64,000 nt of DNA, taken from NCBI RefSeq assembly GCF_000003195.3, contig NC_012876.2, positions 48,355,276 to 48,419,275 on the forward strand, read 5' to 3'. Position 1 is the stretch's first letter. Each line of letters starts with the position of its first letter. Shown one piece after another: positions 11,822 through 21,557 of the stretch. The notes under the pieces were generated by a model that saw only the letters and a program-made list of their open reading frames with translations, ran no database searches and had not been told where the DNA came from. This stretch comes from Sorghum bicolor. Its lineage: Eukaryota; Streptophyta; Magnoliopsida; Poales; Poaceae. A program made the translations under genes and the position numbers.

Positions 11822-14800
11822 TGTAACAGAACCGCCCAAATTATAAGAGATTAAGCCTAATAGTGACCATTTGCATAGTCAAACCATCGAGCTTAAGCCC
11901 ATACAATCCCGGTAGTCCGTGAAATCTCGAAGGATTTCAAACCACAGATCGTACATACAACCAAGATCGTAATAAGTTTAGCGGTCACCATCCACAGTTA
12001 CATCCAGTTCGAAAATAACCATCAAATACATCGGAGTACTTAAAGTTATTACAAACCAAGTTCATAAGTAGCGGAAGCTTCATAGTTCGAAAACAACACA
12101 CACATGCTTAGTCTGATACAGTGCCATAGTTTTGGTCATTCCCACAAAAGCAAAAGAAGAGACGGAGTGACCATCGCCCTTGGTCTAGTCCTCACCCATA
12201 GCTAGGTACAGGCAGAGGATGCAATAACCAAAGTACATTTGACCATCTGCAAAACAACATGGGAATAGAACCCTGAGTACGAGAATGTACTCAGCTAGAC
12301 TTACCCGTCATAAACTCAAGAATAAAGACTCTTCAAGGATCATGAAGGCTATATAGTGGGGTAACTGACAACCTTTTTGCAAAACAGCAGGAATCTAGTA
12401 GCATATCCTACCGAAATCTTTCTTCTTTTAATTTGCTCAACTTGAAAGTATCATTACCTATGATCTAGGTTTGCACCTGCACTATGGCAATCAAAAAGTA
12501 ATAATATGATGGTACCTCATCATAGCATTCATGCAATTATTCAGCTTATGACTCAAGTGTTCCATAGTCCTTACTACGAGGACGAAGCTCATGTCAAGTG
12601 CTCACTGTCCAGGAGCGATGGTGATTCGAATCGATTTCTAACCAGCTGGCGAGGTATTCCCCACACAAACCACACTCACTGATCAAGTGAGCTACAGATC
12701 ACCGTATTACACTATCCAGGACCAAATTGCGGGTTCGGCAGGCACCGCCAGTACCCGAGGACCGTTTCGGCGACCGAGGTATCCAAGGTATACCAAGGTT
12801 GCGCGCCGCGCCCTCGTCGTTCTCCTCAACCATCACCAATACAGCGCATGGCGGCTCGACTCCCGGCCCGGATAGTGTTCAGGCTTCGCGGTCGGAACGA
12901 CTTATCCTTCCAGCTAAGTGTGGGGCATGCGTTCAACATGACAAGAGGGCCGTCAACGATCGATCCTTAATTGACACAGGCAGGGGCACTACAGTCAACC
13001 CACCATAAGACCCTGCCCGGTCTCAAATTTCCATTCCACACTTGGTTATTCTCTTCCCAAAGCAATCACTGCTTAATCAAGCCGGTATCCACCTATATCT
13101 CGCAGGTGACAGGAAATCACCCGACTTCTACCGGACTAAGCAGGCTAAGCATAGACTCCGTGCCTAACTAAATAGGACAAGATAGATAAACGAGTAGGGG
13201 TAACAAGGAGTACATATGCATTAACGGTATCAAGCAATTTCTATCACTTAAATGCAACATAGTAGAACAAACATAATATATTATTTAAGTTAGCAAGAAT
13301 AGGGAGACTTAGAATACTCCGGGGCTTGTCTTTCTCGAAAGTGCTCGGCTTATGATCTGGGCACTCCTGTAGCTCTTCTCCGGGTTCCAGTGCTCCCAGA
13401 GGTTCCTGCTCCTGGATCTCCTCCGGCTCCTCGGGTCCCACTTCGTTCTCCTGCGAGCCTGTATGGTGCATGTATGCTCATGAGTGGAGTGCGAAATGCC
13501 CGGGGTGCAATGCTCATGCGGGAGAATACCAGATGACTATGACATGGTGCATGGATGATTTATGTGGTCATTTACAAGGTAGTCAACATCATCCAAGAAC
13601 ATGCAATTGAATTAAACATCTATTGCATTCTCTTCTACCAATTGTACTCAAGTGTAACCAGCAACTCTCAAGATGCTTCAAGGATACACCAAACCCTTTT
13701 TATTCTACTTAATCTATATATATATATATAGCAATTTATAGGTTCTTTATTCATTTTTACACCCCTCAAATATAGCATGTATTTCTATTTATCAATAAAT
13801 TCCACAAAACTTACAGGAGACTACCAGTCAAGCATAAACCATAAATTTTTCATCATTTTTGGATACTTATTTTGAGCTACAAAAATCACCAGATTAATTA
13901 ATAAGGCAAGTACAATTATTCTACTGTGGTACAAGTGCCAAACAGCAGATTTTATATTTTTATAATTTGCTTAATATCATAAGAAACACCCACAAAAATT
14001 TCCAGATTAATTGCATGATCCAAATATTTATTAAAAATCATAAACCCCTGCCATGCAAGCTTTTAAATCACCACAAATTCATTCATATACCAAATAATGT
14101 GTAGCAGAATTTTCCCAGTGACTAAACATACATGCAGAGCTAGCAAAACAAGTTTCACATTTTTCTGGGTCATATTTTAATTACTATGCATTTTCCAAAT
14201 TCAGCAAAAACATGGATTAATTATTTCTGTCCAGAAAAAGTGTTCAAACATGACATGCAATTACATCAAACTGTAGATCTGAGAACAGAGAGCACACCAA
14301 AATTTATTTCACCAGATTTGGAGCTGTAGAACTCAAGATATGGATTTTACAAGTTTTAAATCAATTTCTGGAAAACCTTTATTTGAGAAAACCGACAGAA
14401 AACGCTAGATCCACACGGATCCACACTCGCAGAGGCGCTGACAGGTGGGACCCAGGGGCCGTGACCCCACGAGTCAGTCATGCAGAGCTCCGGCCAACTT
14501 CGGCCGGCCGGCTTTCGCCGACGGCGAGGTCTTCGGCCACGGGGTGGGCACCAACGTGTTCCCCGCAGCGAGGCGCATCCAGGGGTACCCTCGGACTGGG
14601 CGGAGGATGACCGGAACACCTCCAACGAGCGTGCATGGCGGCACGGCGGCGCTGCTCACCGTGGCCAGGCCGCTCCGGTGCGGTAGAGCGCGCACAAAAG
14701 CTACTCCGAGCATCCCCATCGATTTACGGACCTAACGCGCTAAAGAGCGAGCGAAACAAGGCAGGATATCGCAAGATCCATCGCGGCGGAGCTCTCCGGC

Positions 14801-15735
14801 GAGGTCGGAGCAACTCCGGCGAGCGATTCACGGCGCACGGCTGCTTCTCACCTCAGTAGAGTGTACGCAGGGGCTCACCGCGGCGATGGCGAGTGCGCTG
14901 GTGTCCTTGGCGTCGAGGTTGGAGCTCTGGTGCGAGCGGCGGCGAGCGGCGGGGCTTTCTCCGGCAATGGCGCGCGGCGGAACTGCTGCTGCTGCTGCTG
15001 CACGGACGGAGGAAGGAGGGAGATGCGCGGGCGACAGAATGAAGGGAGTGATCTGGGGGCGCGGGGCGGCGTCCCGACCAGGGGGGTGGAGGTGGTCGGC
15101 CGCGGCGCGCCCAACGCCGGCATACGGCCGCCACGTGGCCGTCACTGGATGAGGCGAGGCGGGCGCCGCGCGCGGGAGAGAGAGGAGGGGGAGGCAGGCG
15201 GAGCTGCTGGCTGGGCCGAAAGGGAGGCGGGTCGGCCCAGCAGCGCCTGTCCCCTTCTCTTTTTTTTTAAATTCTTTTCTCAATTTCTTTCTAAATTCAT
15301 TTGGACCATTTAAAAATCACTTTCACCCTTTTCTCCCAAAAGCAAAGTTGTTCCAAAACAAAAATCCTACAACTTTGTTTTAATAAGCAAGACCAAATTC
15401 CAAATAGAATTTGAGTTACAGATTAAAACTAGTTCTAGGTTTTCAAATAAATTCATTTTGGAGATTTTTGCATAAATTCCATTTCTCAAATTCTATGGCT
15501 CCAAAAATTGCACAAAAATACTCTTAATTCTTTTTGCACACAATTCAACCTAGTTTGAATATTTCACAATTTTAGAAGCAAGCATCATATTTTTAACATA
15601 TTTAAACCACATAGAATAAAGCACATAAAATCACATTTTGGATGGATGACATGCTCATGTGATGCTATGCTTGATGAGAATGCTTATGCATGTTTTGATA
15701 AGACTAAGTGCATGCTTAACACCTAGGGTGTTACA
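11822..15735 (-). repeat. 3' LTR of element A (3914 bp)
   Basis: Near-copy of 22378-26232. It holds a (TA)n run (about 13714-13731) and a GC-rich island (about 14380-15265) with a (CTG)6 run at 14983-15000; the other LTR has five CTG units. Compared with the right LTR it keeps about 58 bp near 12125-12180 that the right copy lost. The ORF set near 12687-13171 recurs in all three LTRs of this family only because the DNA is repeated. Confidence 0.95.
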
Positions 15736-16313
15736 GCCCTTCCCCCCTTAGGGAAATCTCGTCTCGAGATTTGGGTTACTAACCATTTCTTATGGAATTT
15801 TGGATAAACTATTTTTAGATAATCCTCGGTTTCCCAGGTGGCATCCCTATCGTCAAGATGACTCCACACCACCTTGTATGTTTTAACAACTCTGTTTCGG
15901 GTTACTCGTTCCTTGGTATCTACGATCCCCACTGGCTGCTCTTTATACTCCAAGTCTGCTTTTATTTTGATCCCTCGAGGTTCAATCCTCTGCTCAGGTA
16001 CTTTCAAACATTTTCGTAGATGTGATACATGGAAAACTGGGAAAATTGAACTCAACTCTTCCGGTAACTGAATCTTGTAGGCCACCGGGCCTTTTCTCTC
16101 CAATATCTGGTACGGTCCCACATATCTGGGTGCAAGCTTGCTTCGAACTCGGAAACGCTGGACTTTCTTCATTCGCGTAACCTTGAGGTAAACATAGTCA
16201 CCTACATTGAACTCAAGTGGCCTTCTTCTCTTATCAGCATAACTCTTTTGTTGTGATTGTGGCGCTTGCATATGCTGCTGTATGATTCGCACCTTTTTCT
16301 CAGCCTCGTTCAC
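15723..16313 (-). pseudogene. Integrase C-terminal domain with chromodomain (element A pol end)
   Basis: A 196-codon open stretch at the end of pol. Residues ~33-100 are the GPY/F region (VGPYQILERKGPVAYKIQLP, then FPVFHVSHLRKC) that ends gypsy integrases. Residues ~121-172 look like a chromodomain: TYKVVWSHLDDRDATWE matches the beta2-beta3 core, with Trp150 at the second aromatic-cage position. The third cage position appears to be Leu153 instead of an aromatic residue, as in group II chromodomains of plant chromoviruses. A chromodomain is thought to direct integration to marked heterochromatin. The frame reads through the polypurine tract and stops at TAG 15723-15725, inside the 3' LTR. It is separated from the integrase core by stops near 16330-16370, so this copy is broken. 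Confidence 0.85.
15736..15749 (-). other. Polypurine tract of element A
   Basis: On the minus strand it reads AAGGGGGGAAGGGC immediately before the LTR start. It lies inside the last codons of the pol frame, so the sequence is both coding and the plus-strand primer. Confidence 0.85.
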
Positions 16314-16370
16314 GAAGTCGATACCATAGTATCTTCTTTCACCGGGTTCAACCTAGTTTAAAGGAGTCCT

Positions 16371-18383
16371 TTACCATCGACCATACAAAGCTTCGAACGG
16401 GGCCATCTTGATACTCTCTTGATAACTATTATTGTATGAGAACTCAGCCAAAGGTAACCATGATTCCCATGATCCCTTGGACGATAGTACACAGGCCCTC
16501 AGCATATCCTCTAACACTTGATTTAACCTTTCAGTTTGACCCGAGGTCTGGGGATGATACGCCGTGCTTCTTATCAGACTGGTCCCCAAACTCTTATGCA
16601 TTCGCTCCCAAAAGTGAGCGGTGAACTGTGGTCCTCTATCTGATATGATGGTCTTGGGAATACCATGCAACTTGACAATCTCAGCCATATATATATCAGG
16701 ATACTCGGGAGGTCTGTAGGTGTTCTTAACTGGAATGAAATGAGCCGACTTGGTCAATCGATCTATGATTACCCAAATCGAGTCATTCCCCTTTCGTGTT
16801 GGCGGTAAACCAGTGATAAAATCCATGCTGACCTCTTCCCATTTCCACTCTGGAACTGATAACGGTTGTAACAGACCAGTAGGTTTCATATGGATCGCCT
16901 TAACTCTGCAACACGTGTCACAACGGGCCACATATGCGGCTATTTCGTTCTTCATTTTGGTCCACCAAAAGTGGGGTCTTAGGTCTTGATACATTTTACT
17001 ACTGCCAGGATGAATAGAAAGCTTGGAGAGATGGGCTTCCTCCAGGATGCGATTCTTCAATTCTCGATTCTTTGGAACTACTAGACGGTGCTGAAACCAC
17101 AATACCCCTTTCTCATCAACCCTAAATTGAGTTTTTGGGTCATCTTTGATCTTCTCCTTGATGTGGAAAATACCCTTGTCTGTCTTCTGACCTTCAATGA
17201 CTTGACTCTCAAGTGAACAACTGAGCTGTATGTGACATAAGACTTCAGGATGCATGAGATTGAAACCATCTTCAAACAACGGTTGAACCACTTGATAGTG
17301 CGGTTTGCGACTCAAAGCGTCTGCTACCACATTAGCCTTGCCTAGATGATAGTGGACTTCCAGATCGTAATCCTTGATCAGTTCTAACCATCTTCGTTGC
17401 CTCATATTTAGCTCGGACTGAGTGAAAATGTATTTCAGACTTTTATGATCGGTGTAGATATGACACTTATTTCCTAGCAAATAGTGTCTCCAGATCTTCA
17501 AAGCGTGCACTACTGCTGCTAACTCGAGGTCGTGAGTTGGGTAGTTGACTTCGTGTTTTCTCAGCTGCCATGAGGCGTAGGCTATAACTCTGCCATCTTG
17601 CATTAGCACACATCCTAATCCACTTTTCGATGCGTCGCAAAACACATCAAAAGGCTTCTCGATATTGGGTTGCGCCAGAACGGGAGCGGTGGTTAGCAAC
17701 TTTCGCAAGGTGCGGATGGCTAGCTCACACCCTTCCGTCCAGACAAACTTATGATCCTTTTGTAGCAAACTAGTCATCGGCTTAGCAATCTTGGAGAAGT
17801 CGGGTATGAAACGACGATAATACCCGGCCAGACCAAGAAAACTCCGAACTTCCGAGACAGAAGTTGGTGCCTTCCAATCCATGACTTCCTGCACTTTTGA
17901 CGGATCCACAGCAATCCCTTCTTCAGATAGAATGTGCCCTAGGAAGGGAACTTTCTTCAACCAGAACTCACACTTGCTGAACTTTGCATATAACTGATGC
18001 TCTCGCAGTCGTGTTAGCACGACTCTCAGATGCTCGGCGTGATCTTGCTCATTTTCTGAGTAAACCAGGATATCATCGATAAACACCACAACAAACTTAT
18101 CTAACTCCGGCATAAAGACTGAATTCATCAGATACATGAAATATGCAGGAGCATTCGTCAACCCAAAGGACATGACCAGATACTCATACAACCCATATCT
18201 GGTGGAAAAAGCAGTCTTCGGGATATCTTGCGGGCGAATCTTGATTTGGTGATACCCGGATCTCAAATCTATCTTGGAAAATACTTTTGCCTTGGACAAC
18301 TGATCAAACAAAATATTGATCCTTGGTAACGGATACTTATTCTTGATTGTTACCGCATTGAGTGGACGATAGTTCACGCACAT
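16371..18383 (-). pseudogene. Reverse transcriptase, RNase H and integrase core (element A pol)
   Basis: 670 codons. RT carries the first catalytic Asp in SKIDLRSGY (res 39) and FIDDILVYS (res 101-109) with Asp103/Asp104. RNase H has DVFCDAS (Asp250), Glu287, Asp312 and Asp355. Integrase has a zinc domain with His451, His458, Cys488 and Cys491, and the DDE triad Asp521 (SMDFITGLP), Asp582 (SDRGPQF) and Glu618 (GQTERLNQ). All catalytic residues are present. The N-terminal RT motifs lie in another frame upstream: the T run at 18403-18408 has six bases where the sister copy E has five (43422-43426), so a 1-bp insertion made the shift. The frame ends at a stop after LYGRW, before the C-terminal domain. 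This is a recently disabled gene. Confidence 0.9.
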
Positions 18384-19749
18384 GCGCAGCGATTGATCCT
18401 TCTTTTTTCACAAACAACGCCGGACAACCCCATTCTGATGAGCTTGGCCGGATGAACCCTTTATCCAGCAACTCCTTTAGTTGATTCTTCAACTCAGCGA
18501 GTTCGTTTGGCGGCATCCGGTACGGCCTTCTAGATATCGGTGTTGTACCTGGTATCAACTCTATTGCGAACTCTACCTCCCTGTCTAGGGGAAGTCCTGG
18601 TAATTCCTCAGGAAAAACATCAGGGAACTCACAGACTACTGGGATCTGTGGTAATGGAACCACATGCGTAGCACAAGAGATGCTAGCAAACTCAAGGCGA
18701 CGGGGTAGAGGTACTTGAAAAGAGCTACTGCGCTGGGGTTCTCTGAGAGATAACATCCTCTTCCCAGTATCTATGACCGCATCCCATTCCCTCATCCAGT
18801 TCATGCCCATGATAACGTCCAAAACTAATCCAAGCATGACTACTAAATTCACTCGAAACACCCGGCCACTTATATCCAGGGTTGCCCCTCGGACCACTCT
18901 ATTTATTAACACATCTGCCCCTGCTGAGCTGATACGATAGCCATAACCCAGATCTGTAACTGGTTGATCATGCTTTTGTGCAAATGCTTGGCTCATGAAT
19001 GAATGCGATGATCCCGAATCAAACAAAACAACTACAAGATGTTGGTTGACAGGAAACATACCAGCTGTTACCGGTTCTCCTTCCGGAATCTCCTCGATTG
19101 AGGTATGGTGCACACGAGCTGGATAGGTTGGCTGTTGCCTCTTGGGGTAGGGACATTCCTTGGCAAAGTGTCCCATCTTGTGGCAGTTGTAGCACGAACC
19201 CTTGGTCACATTGTTGGTGGCAGGTGCCGCGGCTTGAATTGCCTTTGGCTTGGCAGGAGCTATCGCCACCTTGTACGGTTTCTGCTGCGTTGGATGCCTG
19301 GTGTTCCTTCTCTGCGGTGGTTGAAACCTAGCACCTGGGGCAGGAGGACGATACTGCGGTCGCCCTGCCACTGGTGCCCTGGACTGAGACGACCCGGCTT
19401 CAAAAGCCCTCTTCCTTGACTTGGATGCACTATAGTCACTGATGTAAGCATTGAAGGTAGCCCGGGTCCCTGTACCCATGGTCTTCAGCATCTTTGGGTT
19501 CAAGCCTCTCTGGAAACTAGCAATCTTCTTGGCCTCCGTGTTCACAAACTCAGGGGCGTAGCGAGCGAGATTGTTGAAAGCGTGTAGATACTCCTTCACA
19601 GACTTCGTTCCCTGAGACAGCCTCATGAACTCCCCAACCTTCATTTCCACCACACCCGGAGGAGGTAATTTCCTCGAAATGCAGTGGTGAAGCGGTTCCA
19701 GGTGATCGGGGTCTCCTCTGGGTAGGTGGTACGATGATGGGACCACCAA
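18337..19749 (-). pseudogene. Gag C-terminal part, protease and start of RT (element A)
   Basis: Open stretch of 470 codons. It starts inside gag (capsid-like helices, [17 protein letters not shown], res ~43-58). A single CCHC zinc knuckle follows, [14 protein letters not shown] (res 186-199), within a Pro/Gln/Arg-rich basic region that binds RNA. The aspartic protease has [10 protein letters not shown] (res 243-252; Asp244 catalytic). The chain then reaches the RT fingers ([18 protein letters not shown]) and runs out of frame at the T-run insertion near 18403. The apparent start is not a real start, because gag continues upstream in another frame (19764-20189). Confidence 0.88.
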
Positions 19750-19763
19750 ATCCCAGCTGGTCC

Positions 19764-20189
19764 CTACAACTGATGGGCCGCATACTCAGCCTTGAGTTCT
19801 TCAGTCATCCGAAGAAGACGGAACTTCTGCTCCATGGTGTTGATCCATTCATCCTCCTCGAGCGGTTCCAAAGTCTCCTTGAAGACTGGTGGTTTGGTAT
19901 CCATGAAGTCCTTGAAAGAGCTGTACTGGTTGACTTCACGGCCGCCCTGGTTATCCCCACGGCGGGTGTTGTCAGCTATGTTACGCAGGGCTTCTTCCAT
20001 ATTGCGCTGCATCTGCTCCATGTTGCGTTGGCTCCCCAGAAACTGTGCGAAAAACACGTCCGCAGTGTACGGAGGAGGCGGTGGTGGTGGCGGTGATGGT
20101 GCTCTTTCCTCGTTCTGTTGAGCCCCACCTCCGGATGTACCTGCTCCAAGACCGGGGTTGCTGTTACCCCCGCCACGTGTTTGCACCAT
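19764..20189 (-). pseudogene. Gag N-terminal part (element A)
   Basis: The likely gag start is ATG at 20189 (MVQTRGGG...), the same start as in copy E (45210). The upstream in-frame ATG is 6 nt earlier and not conserved. The N-terminus is Gly/Pro-rich with a polyproline run, then EEDEWINTMEQKFRLL, typical of retrotransposon gag capsid entry. The frame stops at 19764 and the capsid continues in other frames, so it is frameshifted. The ATG immediately follows ATATGCAG, a splice-acceptor-like sequence also seen in E (GCATTCAG), which suggests gag might be read from a spliced RNA. Confidence 0.8.
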
Positions 20190-20513
20190 CTGCATATGTC
20201 AATGATAAGCAATCGTTAGGAGTTGCCATCAACGGTAGACATGTGTAGAATCATGCCATACTGATTTTTACTGAGGAAATAAATTCGCACAATAAACAGA
20301 GGCACAACAATTCATCATCCACGCACAACATCACTAACAGATTACTTAACATTCAAACAACAAGGTTCGCATACATCTAAACTTGCCAGCATACATACAC
20401 TAGACTTTCAGCATCATCTCATAAAGTTTTATGTGGCCCAGATCCAAAAGTACAAGACATGCCATGCAACATCAACAACAAAAGAAGAAGGACTAGCTCT
20501 AGAGCCCTAGCAT
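20190..20513 (-). other. Spacer between H3-tail ORF and gag, with acceptor-like sequence
   Basis: About 320 bp without an ORF. The minus strand has a pyrimidine-rich stretch just after the H3-tail ORF stop and ends in ATATGCAG directly before the gag ATG. The spacer is conserved in E (45211-45540). Confidence 0.5.
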
Positions 20514-21557
20514 CTACTCGCTATGGTCACTGTCCATGCCGGAGCCCTCCTCGTCCTCATCTCCACTAGCAGCTGCCCCTATCTCTGGATCCTCATCCAT
20601 CTCGTCCTCGGAGTCTAGCTCAGCTGCTCCAGGCAGGTGGTGAGGGTGGAGCTGGTTATGCAGCTGGTGGATCTCCTCATGCAAGTTCTCATTGTACTCC
20701 TCAGCATTAGCTAGCTGTTGCTCAAGCTCTAGCTGTCGGGCCCTCAAAGTGTCCTCCTCGTGCCAGGCTTCATTCCTCTGACCAAGCACATGAACTAGCA
20801 TGCGCTCGCAGTTCCTGTGAGCAGTAGTCACCCTGTCTCGCTGCTCTCTCACTGCAAGTAGGTCCTGGCTCAGCTCACTGTTCTTCTGGACCGCTTGATC
20901 CCTCTCTTGGGTCATGCGGGCCAACACTGCCTGCAGCCTCTCAACCTCAGTGTCGAACTCACGCTGCAGTTGGCGCTTCTCATCCTGGACGGTGAGAAGA
21001 GACCCGGACAAGCGACCCAAACAACGCTCTAGGCCTCCGTAGGTCTTCATCAAAGCGTACATAGCACTCATAGCTGCGCTGTCACTGTGCTGGTCCTCAT
21101 CCGCACTCCTCTCTAGAGCGTTCACCTCGGACTGATCCCACACCGAAGTGTAGGGGTCACCCCGGGGAAACACCCCAGCGAAGGCGTGGGCCAGCTCCTG
21201 TGGAAACCTCTCCATGAGGTCCCTCAGAACTGTGAAAGCTGCCCTGCTGGCACCGTGGAAAGGCGTGGTACCTCGGGACTCGTACACCCAACCGCCCCAG
21301 GCGGGGTCACCTCCACTAGTAGGGACCACTGCCTCGATCCCCACCAGGGTCCCGTCACCAAGCTGCTCCTTGTCCCAATAGTAGCGAGGTTCCCTTCCTT
21401 CGGGATACCCCATCGAACTGAGCACCCTCCAAAGCAAAGTGGGCATCCCAAACTCCTCCAGGAACTTGCTCTTATGGCGCGAGCTCCTAGCTGCCAACGG
21501 ATGGCGAGGGGCCCGCCCACCAGTGGACTTGCGAGCGGTGAGCCTAGTGCGTGCCAT
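20514..21557 (-). CDS. Accessory protein with histone H3-tail-like N-terminus, coiled coil and acidic tail (element A)
   Basis: An intact 347-codon ORF upstream of gag. The start is ATG at 21557, directly after an acceptor-like TTTGCAGCAG. Residues 2-27 follow the H3 tail: 17 of 26 positions are identical, including the full TARKSTGG block around H3 Lys9 (Lys10 here); H3 Lys4 and Lys14 are Arg here, and Lys18 and Lys27 are His. Residues ~31-130 are globular (LLWRVLSSMGY, then GWVYESRG and SRAAFTVLRDLMERF), with an alpha-beta-alpha order reminiscent of a double-stranded RNA-binding domain (weak inference). Residues ~175-305 are a long Glu/Gln/Arg-rich coiled coil. Residues 313-347 are strongly acidic. 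There is no histone fold, so it is not a histone. The function is unknown; a role in engaging H3-tail readers or modifiers, with oligomerisation by the coiled coil, is a hypothesis. A second, decayed copy lies in E. Confidence 0.85.
   Translation of the reverse strand: MARTRLTARKSTGGRAPRHPLAARSSRHKSKFLEEFGMPTLLWRVLSSMGYPEGREPRYYWDKEQLGDGTLVGIEAVVPTSGGDPAWGGWVYESRGTTPFHGASRAAFTVLRDLMERFPQELAHAFAGVFPRGDPYTSVWDQSEVNALERSADEDQHSDSAAMSAMYALMKTYGGLERCLGRLSGSLLTVQDEKRQLQREFDTEVERLQAVLARMTQERDQAVQKNSELSQDLLAVREQRDRVTTAHRNCERMLVHVLGQRNEAWHEEDTLRARQLELEQQLANAEEYNENLHEEIHQLHNQLHPHHLPGAAELDSEDEMDEDPEIGAAASGDEDEEGSGMDSDHSE

Noticed and set aside
12687..13171. Repeated plus-strand ORFs starting MSYRSPYYTIQDQ (also 23188, 48270)
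   Set aside because: They recur only because the LTR is repeated. They are antisense to the element and change frame between copies.
14828..15283. Ala/Pro/Ser/Arg-rich ORFs in LTR GC islands (also 6392-6865, 25355-25780, 50236-50796)
   Set aside because: Several overlapping frames on both strands are open because of GC-rich composition; no domain, and the frames differ between LTR copies.
20514..21557. A true histone H3 gene
   Set aside because: Only the first ~26 residues resemble H3; there is no histone fold, and the ORF lies inside a retrotransposon.
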